NCBI GenBank assembly: GCA_016584305.1
Contig: JACEEZ010012893.1
Coordinates: forward strand, 61,373 to 125,372
Length of the DNA: 64,000 nt
DNA from: Chionoecetes opilio
Lineage: Eukaryota; Arthropoda; Malacostraca; Decapoda; Majidae
Direction: 5' to 3'
Below are positions 1 through 11,907 of this stretch, piece after piece (positions within the stretch are counted from its first letter, which is position 1; the number at the start of each line of letters is the position of its first letter). Below the pieces are notes generated by a model. That model saw nothing but the letters and a program-made list of their open reading frames with translations, was not told the DNA's origin and did no database searches. Made by a program: the position numbers and the translations under genes.

Positions 1-40
1 TCGAGCATCCATCCATCGAGCATCCATCGAGCATCAAACA
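1..40. repeat. Short tandem repeat at window edge
   Basis: Three imperfect copies of a unit like TCGAGCATCCATC lie at the very start of the window. The array is cut by the window edge, so its full length is unknown. Confidence 0.5.
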
Positions 41-750
41 CTTCTTGCCTTTGTTGGTCCGGGAAATCGTAAACTCCATAGCGGAAAATTATGACAACAC
101 AGGATGGAAGCACCGGACTGACTGGGCACCGTGGGCTCCAACAACTGTGAACACACTGTGAACTCCAACAACCAACGAGACCAACGAGACAGACACTCGC
201 GGTGGTCTCGGTAAACACCGTGTGAAGCATTATGACACACCGAATGATACTTAATGACATAGCGAGTGAACGGGATTAACCTTGCCGCGCATTTGATAGT
301 GGTTTATAGGTGAAGTTCGAACGCGGTCACTTTTTCGAATCCGCGCTTTTGATATACGCCTACAATCGTAGTCACCGCACAGGGGGGGTGGGGGGGGGAG
401 ATTATACCGTGTGTGTGTGTGTGTTTTACTTCGTGATTTCCTACTTTTTTCTTCCGTCTTGTGTTTGTTCAGTTTTTGTATTCTTTGTCATCTCATCATT
501 ACTATTATTATTTCTAGCATTAGTAGCAGAATTACTATATTCATTTGTTGTTATTTTTTTTCTTCACATTTTTTCTAAGCTTGGTTCATTATTCGGTCTT
601 CCTGACCTTTTCCTTTTCCTTTTCTTCCTGTATATCTTCTTTGTCCTCATCCTGTCTCTTGTTCCTTTCTTACCTCACATACCACTCCTTCTCTTCCTCC
701 TCTTCATTTTTGCCTTCTTTCCTTTCTCCACTCAAAACTCCTTCAAAAGA
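41..750. other. No gene recognised; T-rich flank
   Basis: Unique-looking sequence that becomes strongly pyrimidine-rich after about 420. The long frames through here are driven by T/C runs and give low-complexity F/S/L protein. No transposon or RNA signature was recognised. Confidence 0.5.
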
Positions 751-754
751 TTGT

Positions 755-762
755 CGCCTCCT

Positions 763-794
<32 letters not shown>

Positions 795-838
795 CTCCTC
801 CTCCTCCTCCTCCTCCTCCTCCTCCTCCTCCTCTTCTC
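755..838. repeat. (CTC)n trinucleotide array
   Basis: CTC/CTT units, nearly pure from about 780 to 832. Frames across it read as poly-Ser, poly-Pro or poly-Leu and are not evidence of a gene. Confidence 0.9.
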
Positions 839-1028
839 TTCCTAACAACAACAATCAAGGCGTGACAAAAGGGGACTCGCCAGCTGTCACAACAACACAA
901 CACCTCACTTCTCCTGTTACCTCCCTTCTCCCTTCCTTCCCCTCTCCCTTCCTCCTCCCCCCTTCTCCCCTCCTCTTCTCCCCTCGCTTTCCACTTCCCT
1001 CCTGTCCTTTTTCCCCTCAACTCGTCCC

Positions 1029-1160
<132 letters not shown>

Positions 1161-1259
1161 CGACACACGACAAAAGTAATATAAAAACCTTTTTCTGTTT
1201 TCTTAAGTCTCGCTATGATGTCTGAGAGGGAGGGGCGGGCCTGTAGGGTCTGTTTGCAT

Positions 1260-1320
1260 GGGGGGGGGAGGGAGTGGGGGGGACCTGAGAGGAGGAGGAG
1301 GAGGAGGAGGAGGAGGAGGA
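1260..1320. repeat. G-rich tract followed by (GGA)n
   Basis: Several runs of seven or more G precede about ten GGA units. The spacing could allow G-quadruplex folding on the plus strand. No gene context. Confidence 0.8.
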
Positions 1321-1365
1321 TTGCTAGATATATTGAGTTATAGTTTGTGTAGTGTTTTCTTCTAT

Positions 1366-1690
1366 AGTATTGTTATTATTATTATCATTAATAATAATAT
1401 AATTATTATTATTGCTATTTTTCTTTCATTATTTTAATTGTTATTATTATTATGAGTGTTGCAATTGTTATCATTGAGTTTGGTATATTGTTAGTATCAG
1501 GATTTCCTCTGCCACCATATCAAATAATGATGATAGTAACTAATGATGACAATTATACATACTAATTATAACCATAATAATAATGATAATAGTAATAGCA
1601 ATATTAACAATAATTAGATGATAATAGTAATAATGTTACTGATAATGATAGTACTAAGAAAAACAATGATAATAATATGAAAACTAAAAA
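1366..1690. repeat. Degenerate ATT/ATA-rich trinucleotide region
   Basis: Imperfect ATT, AAT and ATG units dominate about 320 bp. It probably derives from a decayed (ATT)n or (AATG)n array. No coding signal. Confidence 0.7.
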
Positions 1691-2621
<931 letters not shown>

Positions 2622-2814
2622 CTGGTTGTTACGTTATCATAAAATCTTGCGAAATACCTAAGATTGCTGCGTGACTGGCGTTTGCAAGGAGCAATGACCA
2701 GTTCGTGTTTGCTGACGAGCGGTGACGAAGTAAGAGCATAAGAACATAAGAAAATAAGGAAGCAACAAGAGGCCGTGAGGCCTACACGTGGTAGTTCCTG
2801 TTACCTAACACTAC

Positions 2815-2998
2815 CTACATCCACCTTTCATCCCCATCCATGAATTTATCTAGTCTCCCTTTAAAGCTCTCTAATGACTCCGCACTAACTACCTGTCTAC
2901 TGAGTCCATTCCAATCATTTACCACCCTATTTATGAAACAGTTTTTCCCTATTTCTTTTTTAAATCTACGCTTTTCCAGCTTGAATCCGTTACTTCTC
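2815..2998 (-). pseudogene. C-terminal end of the LINE copy A polyprotein
   Basis: After the insertion, the minus-strand frame resumes with SNGFKLEKRRFKKEIGKN, then NRVVNDWNGLSRQVVSAES, and stops after DGDERWM. The same C-terminus is found uninterrupted at 24494-24669, which defines the insertion boundaries. This tail follows the thumb region and has no known catalytic role. Confidence 0.85.
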
Positions 2999-3303
2999 AT
3001 CCCTATTCTGTCCATCTTCCTAATGCAAGAGTTAATCAGTATCTTTACTCTTGCATCCCTTTCACTGGTAAACTCTGGAACTCTCTTCCTGTTTCTATTT
3101 TCCACTTTCCTATGACTTAAATCTTTTCAAAAGAAGAGTAACAAGACACCTCCCGAACAAAATTGGCTCACCCCTCTGTTTTTATTTTATTCTCTTACTG
3201 TCTTCTTTATAGGGACTGGCAACTAAGAGGGCTTTGTGTTACCCATTTTTGTTGTGCCCTTGGCCAGTTCCTTGTGATGTAAAAAAAAAAAAAAAAAAAA
3301 AAA
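2999..3303 (+). mobile_element. Poly(A)-tailed retroposon inserted in LINE copy A
   Basis: About 305 bp are present here but absent from the related LINE at 24480-24500. On the plus strand the insert ends in about 23 A residues (3281-3303). CTTCT occurs at both junctions and could be a short target duplication. The body contains a segment reading KRVPEFTSERDARVKI in the minus direction, so it may itself derive from another retroelement. I cannot name the family. Confidence 0.65.
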
Positions 3304-4297
3304 CCTTCTTGTTCTACCCTGGTTAATAGCCGTAAGAACTTTTCCTACCTCTCCTTTATTAAATCCCTTTATCCACTTAAAAACTTCTATCAGATCGCCC
3401 CTTCCTCTGCGTCGCTCGAGTGAGTGTAAATGTAATACCTTCAATCTCTTCTCATAACTAAAGTTACGCTTCCCTTGAATAATTTTGGTCATCCTTCTCT
3501 GCACTGATTCTAACAAGGCTATATCCACCCTAAAATATGGAGACCAAAACTGAACCGCATAGTCTAGGTGAGGTCTGACTGGAGCCAAATAAAGCTTTAT
3601 AATAACTTCCGCACTTCTACTTTTAACACTTCTGGTAATGAATCCTAACACTCTATTAGCTCTATTTTTAGCCTCAATACATTGTTTCCTAGGTCGGAGG
3701 TCTGAGCTCACCCTCACTCCAAGATCTTTCTCACTTTCTGATCTTTTCAGCGATACATTGCGTATGGTGTATCTATTACCAGGATTTTTTCTACCAACAT
3801 TCATAACGCTGCACTTATCAATATTAAATTCCATCTGCCATCTGACTAACCACTCATTAAGTTTATCTAAGTCTCCCTGCAACATGTTTACATCAGACTG
3901 TGATCCAATAATCATACCTACCTTAGTATCATCAGCAAACTTGTTGATATCACTGCTAATCCCACTATCCAAGTCGTTGATGTAAATAAAAAATAGCAAT
4001 GGACCCAAAACAGACCCTTGTGGAACTCCTACTGTCACCTGTCCCCATTCAGATTTAGAACCATTAATTGTAACCCTTTGTTGACTATCACTTAGCCAAG
4101 CTCTGATCCAACGAAGAACCTTCCCATATATTCCATGAGCCTTAACCTTATTTAAGAGTCGCTCGTGTGGTACCTTGTCGAATGCCTTACTAAAGTCCAG
4201 GTATATTATATCATAATCCTTATCATTATCTGCTGTCTCATAAACTTTCCTATAAAAACTCAATAAATTGGTGAGACATGACCTACCCGTAGGGTAG
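3304..4297 (-). pseudogene. Reverse transcriptase domain of LINE copy A
   Basis: Continuous reading on the minus strand from about 4290 to 3304. Visible RT blocks in order are the catalytic block with YLDFSKAFDKVPHERLL, the VPQGSVLGPLLF block, the KFADDTKVG active-site block with both aspartates, and the thumb region with DKCSVMNVG and LVRPHLDY-like sequence (here PVRPHLDYAVQFW). The N-terminal RT blocks, the endonuclease and ORF1 are absent through 5' truncation. The frame then runs into a poly-T tract that belongs to an inserted repeat. No promoter or independent start codon is credible, so this is a dead-on-arrival LINE copy and not a host gene. Confidence 0.9.
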
Positions 4298-4478
4298 TAT
4301 AAGTAGAGGGAGGAGGAGAAGGATGATGAAGACGAGGAAGAGGAGGATAACATCGGAAATTAAAATACAGGAAAAGGAAAAAAGCAAGGTAAAAAATTAT
4401 GATCAGTAGAAATCAGACGCAGGGAAAAGGCAAAAAATATCACTATTTCGATATTTGAAATCCAGAAAACAAACGAGA

Positions 4479-4482
<4 letters not shown>
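4298..4482. other. Purine-rich flank, no gene
   Basis: AG-rich sequence between the truncated LINE end and a GA array. No feature recognised. Confidence 0.5.

Positions 4483-4557
<75 letters not shown>
4483..4557. repeat. (GA)n microsatellite, about 75 bp
   Basis: Uninterrupted GA dinucleotides; frames across it read as alternating Arg-Glu and are spurious. Confidence 0.97.
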
Positions 4558-4560
<3 letters not shown>

Positions 4561-5313
4561 CAGGTGTGGGAAAGCTCGAGACTCACACTAACACTCGCCT
4601 CGTCTTAAGGGAGTTACGTCCAGAATTAATGCTTTGGGGACTGGCAGAGCTGGATGGGGAGGAGGGGGGGTCTGCTTGGTGGACAGGGATGAGGATGGGG
4701 CTAAGGGAGGGCGGGAGGGACTGTGTAGGAGGCAGAGGTGGGGCGAGGTTGTGTAGGAGGCAGGGATAGGAAGAACCCCAGAAGCAGGAGGAGTTTGAGG
4801 AAAAAGAGGACGAGTGTTTCTCGCGTGACTGTGAGGCAGGCAAAGCGTCGTCGGTGACCTGCAGCGGATCCTTGGCGGCATTATCTCCAACACCATTGTG
4901 GCTCGTATGTGTAGGTGTTCGAAAGGCGAGTGCAGTGTGACCATAAACCTGACACACAGTTACGGTAAACTCGTAGTAATAATTATTAATGGTAATGATT
5001 ATAATAGTAATAATGATACCAATAGTTTCCTCACAAGATGGTGGCATGTTCTGCAGCGCGTCTTTTATGTCGCCAGGTATTTAATCAAGCACCATGTATT
5101 GTCAGGTATTTCATTACGAGCTGCATAAGAAATGAGTCACCGATGAAAAACAACGCCTGCTACTGCTGCTGCTTCATGACTTCATTAGATGCAAGCATTT
5201 ACCTGACCTACACAATACACATCCCTGAGAGAGTATTCCCCAGGGACTGACCTTGACCACGCTAATCTAGGTTAATCCTCCCGACCGTAACCCTCGAAAA
5301 TTCCCGAACCCTT
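4558..5313. other. No gene recognised
   Basis: Contains a G-rich stretch (4640-4760) and an AAT-rich stretch (4975-5030). The open frames lack any recognisable domain. Confidence 0.5.
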
Positions 5314-5387
5314 GGAACAGGAACTACCTCGTGTAGGTCTCACGGCCTCTTGTAGCTTCCTTATTTTCTTATGTTTTTTATGTTTGC
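5314..5387 (+). mobile_element. LINE 3'-tail fragment (family of copy A)
   Basis: The final ~70 bp of the copy A family: a GGAACTACC segment, then CACGGCCTCTTGTAGCTTCC and TTATTTTCTTATG-type tail repeats. No coding part is present, so this is an extremely truncated insertion. Confidence 0.75.
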
Positions 5388-5523
5388 CAGAGTTAAGTTG
5401 CCATACGTATATTTATTGTATTTATCAAACCTTCCATTCTGAGTTTTTTTCCAGAATGCTTTCAATTCTTCGCACGTGTCTTAAGTGTAAGGGAAGGTAT
5501 GCTTATGGGGAGATATAAATTAT

Positions 5524-5874
5524 GGGGAGGCGGTAGCGGAGTGGTTAGCGTCTCCGACTGGCGTTCTCGGTGACCCGAGTTCGATCCCCGAAGAAAACCA
5601 AAACCTTTCTGCACCGTCGAGTGGCCTAAGAACACCCACATACCCTGCCCATCAACTCTACCTTCGATTGCGAGTGCATCGGGGGACACAGGGGGGCGGC
5701 ATGAGCCTCTAATCACGGGCGTCACTATAAAAATCCTGCCTGCGCCACCACGGGCGAGGACCAACCATCACAGCCCTCAAGTGAACCTCCAGAGCCTACC
5801 ATCCGAGCCCTGGGTCACCACTGCCTACAGGCGCTATAGGCACAAAATGTAAAAAAAAAATAATAAATAAAAAA
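5524..5874 (+). mobile_element. tRNA-derived SINE, family A, copy 1
   Basis: About 350 bp beginning with a tRNA-like head containing an A-box-like GTAGCGGAGTGGTTAGCG and a B-box GAGTTCGATCCC, followed by a conserved body (CGAGTGGCCTAAGAACACCC, GCGCCACCACGGGCGAG, TACAGGCGCTATAGG) and ending in poly(A). The two promoter boxes are those used by RNA polymerase III. Other copies lie at 12316, 20729, 46885, 54633 and 63520, with part of the body in the inverted repeat at 31864-32486. Confidence 0.92.
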
Positions 5875-6035
5875 TGCTTAACAATACTTTATCAATTCTC
5901 CTACCTGACGATTATTATGTAAGCTAACATTACAGCTTCAGGAGAGCCAGAGTTTGTGTGCTGAACTAAAGAGGAATCGAATCGCGACGTGCTTAGTGAA
6001 TTTGCCATCGCTAATGTCGGCGTTGCCAGCCCGCC

Positions 6036-6062
6036 TTGCCCCTGTACCCCCCCCCCCCCCCT
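6036..6062. repeat. Poly-C run
   Basis: A run of C residues after CTTGCCCCTGTA; a likely sequencing or replication slippage site. Confidence 0.8.
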
Positions 6063-6089
6063 TCCTACTCCTCCTTTTTTCCCCTTCTC

Positions 6090-6420
6090 CTTTTCCTACA
6101 AAGTAAATCAAGATCATTATAACTCAGTGTACGTAATGATTAAGCTGAACGTTAAATTGATAACTCTTGGGACAATCTATCGTCCTCCTAAATCAAATGT
6201 GGAAGTAGATTGTCTTCTGTATGATGAGATATAGTCAATAGTAATAATGGTACAATTATATGTGGAGATTATTTTACCTACCTCATATAAACTGGAATAA
6301 TAATTCTGCTGATAGCAAAGGTATGCACTTGATGAAATTGGTAATGAGCTACTTTTACATCAGGTTGTTCATGAACCTTGCAAGGAATAATGATATTTTA
6401 GATATAGTTTTTCACTACCG
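6090..6420 (+). pseudogene. LINE endonuclease fragment (family of copy D)
   Basis: On the plus strand a short frame reads YVMIKLNVKLITLGTIYRPP, which matches the endonuclease segment of the LINE at 18880-18960 (VYIKIYLNGKLVTHGTIYRP). Similarity continues past the stop at 6234 to about 6420 in other frames. The IYRPP motif is typical of the APE-type endonuclease of CR1/jockey-like LINEs. Truncated at both ends. Confidence 0.75.
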
Positions 6421-6437
6421 ATACCGATCTCATTGAT

Positions 6438-6438
<1 letters not shown>

Positions 6439-6487
<49 letters not shown>
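6439..6487. repeat. (AAT)n tail of LINE copy B
   Basis: About 16 AAT units. They adjoin the minus-strand 3' end of copy B, so as transcribed the element ends in (ATT)n. This is best read as the 3' tail, although an independent microsatellite cannot be excluded. Confidence 0.8.
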
Positions 6488-6488
<1 letters not shown>

Positions 6489-6545
6489 TTTATTATCGCC
6501 CGGAGGCATAGAGACAAAAAACAACAACAATAAGAAGATAAGGAG

Positions 6546-7298
6546 TTAACTTAAGTAATAGAGCAAAACAAAAAATACATAATATAGGCACATTAGGGGA
6601 CATAGTATCAAAGTGCATAAAATACCATTGGCAGTACTAAAGAACAGCGAGAAGGAATTACCCCACTTAACAGTAAATTCCTGGGTAGTGTACCAGTACA
6701 TTAATAAATTAACAATGTACCCAGGTGTACCCCTGACGAGAGGTTTATGAAAGAGCTTCCAGTAATTCACTCTGTCAAACGCCTTTCTGGCATCCAGGAA
6801 ACACAGATAAACAGGTGAATTTCTGGAAGTGTAGTAATGAATGATATTCTTCAATGTCCACACACATATCAGTGCCAAGGCTTTTCTTATAGCTGAACTG
6901 ATTGTCCAGTGTATACAGTAGGCCTCAAGACGATGGAGCACCACTTTCTCCAGCACCTTGGACAGGGCGGTCGCTATGGCTACGAGCCTGTAATTGCCAG
7001 AGTTAGCAGGGTCCTTCACTTTGCTCTTAAGTAAAGGCACTCTAAGCACTGCCAAGACCTGACTGGGTATGTACTGATGGCAGACACAGGCATTGATGAA
7101 GAGACAAAGCCATGTAACCAGGCTGGGGGGCGCATACTTAAATGCCCCAGAAGGGAGCCCATCCATACCCAAAGTCTCACTGGAGGAGAGGCTTTGCAAT
7201 ACCCCTCTCATTTCCTCGTGATCCACGCTGCGGAAACCTTGCAGCGACACACCACGCATCCCACCACGCAGGGCATTCGCACTCTCCTCGTCCCTCAC
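6546..7298 (-). pseudogene. Partial reverse transcriptase of LINE copy B
   Basis: About 250 residues on the minus strand. Blocks seen are LSSSETLGMDGLPSGAFKY, VPLLKSKVKDPANSGNYRLV (RT block 1) and CFLDARKAFDRVNYWKLF (block A with catalytic Asp), ending near FFSTANGI. The expected next blocks, NGVRQGG-type and the FADD active site, are missing, and the frame goes straight into an unrelated C-terminus and the 3' tail. This points to an internal deletion of the second catalytic half, so the product cannot be an active polymerase. Confidence 0.85.
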
Positions 7299-7368
7299 AC
7301 AGTTGAGAATGCTCTTGAAATCTATCTCCCAACCTCACACCTCTTACACTGACATCACACCCACCCAC

Positions 7369-7393
7369 CCACCCACCACCACCCGCACCACCA

Positions 7394-7461
<68 letters not shown>

Positions 7462-7475
7462 CACACGCACGCACG

Positions 7476-7506
<31 letters not shown>
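7369..7506. repeat. Compound (CACC)/(ACGC)n/(AC)n array
   Basis: CACC units grade into about 24 CACG/ACGC units and then pure AC. Alternating purine-pyrimidine CG/CA repeats are known to favour Z-DNA. All frames across it are spurious. Confidence 0.92.
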
Positions 7507-7510
<4 letters not shown>

Positions 7511-7675
7511 CAAGAGCACAAATTGAATATAGCGCCTACATGAAGGGGAAGTGATCACGTGCACACTTTTGGATACGTTTTCGTGCACTCAGCTGCATGT
7601 ATGTGCGAGTGCGTGTGTGTACGTGTGTATGTAAGTGTGTGTATGTGTGTGTGTGTGTGTGTGTATGTGTGTGTG
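7507..7675. repeat. GT-rich degenerate microsatellite
   Basis: Imperfect GT repeats between 7595 and 7675 interrupted by TA and AC, directly abutting the 3' end of the tRNA-Val SINE on the other strand. Confidence 0.75.
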
Positions 7676-7976
7676 TATTCATCTAGTTGTATTCATCTAG
7701 TTGTATTTTACAGGGCCAGAGCAATGCTCGTGTGGCCCCGTCTCCATATCAACATTTTTATATCATTCATCCTTAGTGCTTTGTGTTGGCCGAAGCCAGC
7801 ACCCCGGGAGGCGGGTCACAAACCCCCGGCTAACACCCGGTACCCATTCACTGCTGGGTGGACAGGGGCTCAGGTTGTTAAGGAAACAACCCATTTGTTT
7901 CCGCTGCGCCCGGGGATCGAACCCGGGACTTCTCGGTTGTGGACCGAGCGTGCTATCCCTTACACCACGGAGTAGC
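7676..7976 (-). mobile_element. tRNA-Val-derived SINE (family V), copy 1
   Basis: About 300 bp on the minus strand. The head (7900-7976) resembles tRNA-Val: CCGTGGTGTAAGGG A-box region, an anticodon arm with CAC at anticodon position, GGGTTCGATCCCC B-box, and an acceptor-like CGGAAACA end. The body contains GGCCCTGTAAAATACAACTA. The 3' end on the minus strand reads CAACTAGATGAATAC and continues directly into CA repeats. CA/GT repeats also adjoin the head (7977-7998). Confidence 0.9.
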
Positions 7977-8251
7977 GTGTGTGTGTGTGTGTGTGTGTAG
8001 GCGTTTTTTGTTACCTCAGGCAGCATACACAGACAAGCACCAATCACCAATCCGTAGTTACCAGTCAACTTGGCAATAGTCACCCAGCAGTCAACATTCA
8101 CCACTCATCAGTCACCAGTCACCTGAAGTCAACTATCCCGTCACTTTGACAGCAATATATCTGACCTTGTTTTGTCTGCGGGTGAGGGAACACACACTCA
8201 GGCTGGTGATGCTGTGTTAAGGCATAGGTATGGGTGTGGCACATTGTATTA
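7977..8251. other. Short (GT)n then CAGTCACC-like imperfect repeats
   Basis: A 20-bp GT array adjoins the SINE head. From about 8030 to 8130 short motifs such as CAGTCACCA recur irregularly. No gene. Confidence 0.6.
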
Positions 8252-8516
8252 CCGGTGTGACGGTACATAAGATCCGTCGTGCCAGTTGGTCCAACGCATG
8301 CGCAAAATTTGGTGTTTTTAAAGCTAACCTAACCTTACCTAACCTACCTAACCTAACCTAATCTAATTTACCTTCCATAAGATAACCTAAAATACCGCCC
8401 TAGAGCGTGATATAGCCTATGATCCGAGTGACAGCCCGCGTCGTCTGTTTATCAACCGAGTTCTACGCATGCGCTGGACCAACCAGCACGGCGGATCTTT
8501 TATACTGCCACACCGG
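8252..8516. mobile_element. MITE with ~50-bp terminal inverted repeats (MITE-1)
   Basis: The ends are inverted repeats beginning CCGGTGTG and containing AAGATCCG, GTTGGTCCA and CGCATGCG, with about six or seven mismatches over 50 bp. Total length is 265 bp. The interior holds CCTAA-rich motifs (8323-8362) and no coding frame. It fits a non-autonomous DNA transposon. I could not define a convincing target duplication, so the superfamily is unknown. Confidence 0.85.
8323..8362. repeat. CCTAA-rich telomere-like stretch
   Basis: Several imperfect CCTAAC and CCTTAC units resemble the arthropod TTAGG telomeric repeat on the other strand. It is short, degenerate and inside MITE-1, so it is an interstitial resemblance and not a telomere. 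Confidence 0.5.
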
Positions 8517-9455
8517 CTTTATTTTACTTTAATTACTGCTGGGTCAGCGATTGTTGAGAAGTCGGTAGCGTTGTTGAGAAGTCAATTAGTTTAATTACAT
8601 CTCATGAATATATGGTAACATAATGGATATTTATGGAGAGTAGTTATATCATCAGTTTATTCAATGGTAGAAACATTTCATGCTAATTACTATACACAGG
8701 GGTATAGCCTCCACAAGGGGGCAATACCCGAGAGGAGTATTACCTCCGCCCCTTTAGTCAGGGGCGGAGGTAATGTATATTAACTAGCTAGCACCTGCAG
8801 GTCTAAGTAGAGGTGCGGGACACCCACGACCAGCAGTTGGAGAGTGGCGTGTCAGGGTAAAAGTAGTGTGACGGTGTGAAGGATTTGGGACTCCAGGCTG
8901 TTTCTGTTCACGACGTGTTCTGATACGACGATACATTCTGTACAATTCTGTAATATACAACCTAACATAACCTGGCGTATTTCTCCATCCTCACGAAACC
9001 ACTCATATTACTTTTCAGCGTGTACAGTGGCAGAAACGTGTGTTCAAGGATGATGTAATTTATTTAGTTAATGGTAATTTATGCATGGGGCTAATTAATT
9101 TATCAGAAAACGAAATTTATCATTGGAAAGCTAATAAAATTCCACTTCTATTGATATGCTCCATGTTAAAAGTTGTCTCGCAAAATATTAAATGGCAAAG
9201 AGTTTAAGTGAATATTAAATTAGGTTCATGCATATTTCTTCATTCGCATAATGGCATTTCTTTAGTGTGTTTTACTGTTTTTTATTTGATAATATTATGG
9301 AACAAACATTTACGAAGATAACAGTATAACATTTATACTGATAAATCGTAGGAAGGGAAATGGGAGTGATGTTCGAAAATGTCAGGAATCGCGGCATTGG
9401 CCTCCACTGGAATTGGCCCAAACTGAGTAGCAAGTCCAGTATACAGTAGTCTTTG
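8517..9455. other. AT-rich stretch, no gene recognised
   Basis: Contains a 14-bp hairpin at 8739-8774 and a near-duplicate GTTGTTGAGAAGTC (8548-8582). No coding, RNA or transposon signature recognised. Confidence 0.5.
8739..8774. repeat. Perfect 14-bp inverted repeat
   Basis: ATTACCTCCGCCCC and its exact complement are separated by 8 bp (TTTAGTCA). It could form a stable GC-rich hairpin; no neighbouring gene suggests a function. Confidence 0.85.
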
Positions 9456-9510
9456 GTATGTATGTATGTATGTATGTATGTATGTATGTTGTATGTATGT
9501 ATGTATGTGT
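9456..9510. repeat. (TATG)n tetranucleotide array
   Basis: About 13 ATGT/TATG units ending in GTGTATTCATC, i.e. directly joined to the 3' tail of SINE family V copy 2 on the minus strand. Confidence 0.9.
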
Positions 9511-9796
9511 GTATTCATCTAGTTGTATTTTACAGGGCCAGAGCAATGGTCGTGTGGCCCCGTCTCCATATCAACATTTTTATATCATTCATCCTTAGTG
9601 CTTTGTGTTGGCCGAAGCCAGCACCCCGGAGAGCAGGTCACAAACCCCGGCTAACACCCGGTACCCATTCACTGCTGGGTGGACAGGGGCTCAGGTTTTA
9701 AGGAAAAAACCCATTTGTTTCCGCTCCGCCCGGGGATCGAACCCGGGACTTTCTCGGTTGTGGATCGAGCGTGCTATCCCTTACACCACGGAGTAC
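9511..9796 (-). mobile_element. tRNA-Val-derived SINE (family V), copy 2
   Basis: Closely similar to 7676-7976 over its whole length, with the same head (B-box on the minus strand GGTTCGATCC) and body. It lies between a TATG array on its tail side and an 80-bp GT array on its head side. Confidence 0.92.
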
Positions 9797-9798
9797 CT

Positions 9799-9800
<2 letters not shown>

Positions 9801-9881
<81 letters not shown>
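9801..9881. repeat. (GT)n microsatellite, about 80 bp
   Basis: Pure GT array next to the head of SINE family V copy 2. Confidence 0.97.
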
Positions 9882-9885
<4 letters not shown>

Positions 9886-10339
9886 CTTGCGCGCTAGTTT
9901 GTGTCGAGGTCAGAAGTTTGAAATAACGAGGAAAACATAAAAGCGCAGGGAATAGGGATGCAGATGAAAAGAACGAGGATGAGGAAGAGGAGAAGTACGA
10001 GAAATAATAGCAGGGAAGAATTCAAGATTAATAAATATGAAACAGCAAAAAAAAAAAAGAATTGCAACCACAACTGAACTCACCACCACCACCACCAGCC
10101 TTCATCGGGGTAATTACAACTTGCGAACACAGGCATGGCAATGCACGCCGCCATTACCACTATTCCTGCCCTGCCATTACTTACTAGCGTGGCTTATATT
10201 GGCTCGCTCCCCCTGAACCGCGGGGGGAGGACGCCCAGGACCTCTGAGCGGGGGAAGTAGATAAGGTCCATGAGGCGAAGATCTTTTCATTAAATTCTTA
10301 CGCTTCCCCTCTGGCGAATGTCCTCCTCCTCCTTTAAAT
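9882..10339. other. No gene recognised
   Basis: Mixed sequence with a short poly-A (10047-10060) and a CAC cluster (10081-10095). No supported feature. Confidence 0.5.
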
Positions 10340-10640
10340 CTTTATAATTCGGTGGTTCTTGAGTACTGCGTACAATTTTGTTCCCCTTACTACATAAAGA
10401 ACAAAGTAAAACTGGAAAGAGTGCTACGTAGAATTACAAAAAAATATTCCCGTGCGTACTATATCTTTTTTTCTTTCTCTTCTTTTTCTTCCTTTTCCTC
10501 GAGGAGCCTTGCTCTGCTATTCTATAGTATCCTGTTCTCCTACATTTACATGTAGTTTGATAAATAATAGTAGTTCAGCAGATACCCTCGATATAGACCA
10601 GCGGGTCTCGTGGTATTTGTTCTTCTTGATGAATCCTATG
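10340..10640 (+). pseudogene. LINE RT C-terminal scrap and 3'-UTR fragment (family of copy D)
   Basis: A plus-strand frame reads VLEYCVQFCSPYYIKNKVKL and then ERVLRRITKK, the thumb-region signature of CR1-like RT (compare 20230-20340). After a polypyrimidine tract, 10536-10640 resembles the 3'-UTR at 21121-21236, sharing ACATGTA, GTAGTTCAGCAGATACCCT and CTAGTATTTG-like segments. This is a decayed LINE copy with an internal deletion or pyrimidine expansion. Confidence 0.75.
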
Positions 10641-10952
10641 TGATCCTCCTCTTCAGATGTTTGTCCCATTACCCTTGTTCTTCCATTATTCCGAAAAATC
10701 ATTTGAAAATTCGTTTAATAACGTTAAAATTAAGTGTATGTTTTTTTCCCGTAAAATTCGCATCTATAAGTGTTTTGTGGATGCTGTTAGTAATTATTTT
10801 TCCTTTGTTATCTCTGCTACCTGTCTTTATTTTCCTGATTCCCTGTCTCTCCTCGTCTCTCAGCTTTGCCACTTACATCACAGTCTATCTCAGTCATTTT
10901 TCTACTTGTTTACAGTCTCCTCCAGTCTCTCATCCTCCTAACTTATTCTCCT

Positions 10953-11819
<867 letters not shown>

Positions 11820-11906
<87 letters not shown>
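11820..11906. repeat. (TC)n microsatellite
   Basis: Pure TC array preceded by about 12 T residues. Confidence 0.97.

Positions 11907-11907
<1 letters not shown>

Larger units (their letters stand above)
2735..4297 (-). mobile_element. CR1-like LINE, 5'-truncated (copy A)
   Basis: The 3' half of a non-LTR retrotransposon on the minus strand. It begins inside the reverse transcriptase (RT) near 4297 and runs to a 3' end at about 2735 made of short repeats related to TTATGTTC, the kind of short-repeat tail known for CR1/L2 elements. The same tail occurs at 5314-5387 and 24669-24757. Apart from one insertion (2999-3303) the RT and C-terminal region show no frameshift, so this copy looks younger than the others. 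Upstream of 4297 the similarity to the other copy stops, as expected for 5' truncation during target-primed insertion. Clade assignment comes from motif style, not from a search. Confidence 0.88.
6439..7330 (-). mobile_element. Non-LTR retrotransposon fragment (copy B)
   Basis: RT-coding sequence on the minus strand ending in a short 3' region and an (ATT)n tail. At the upstream side similarity stops at a CA/CACG array (7369-7506). The RT sequence differs clearly from copies A and D and belongs to another LINE group whose clade I cannot assign. Confidence 0.82.

Noticed and set aside
7890..7976. Functional tRNA-Val gene
   Set aside because: A- and B-box and anticodon arm are recognisable, but the acceptor stem does not pair, the sequence continues into a SINE body and the same unit recurs. 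It is a SINE head.
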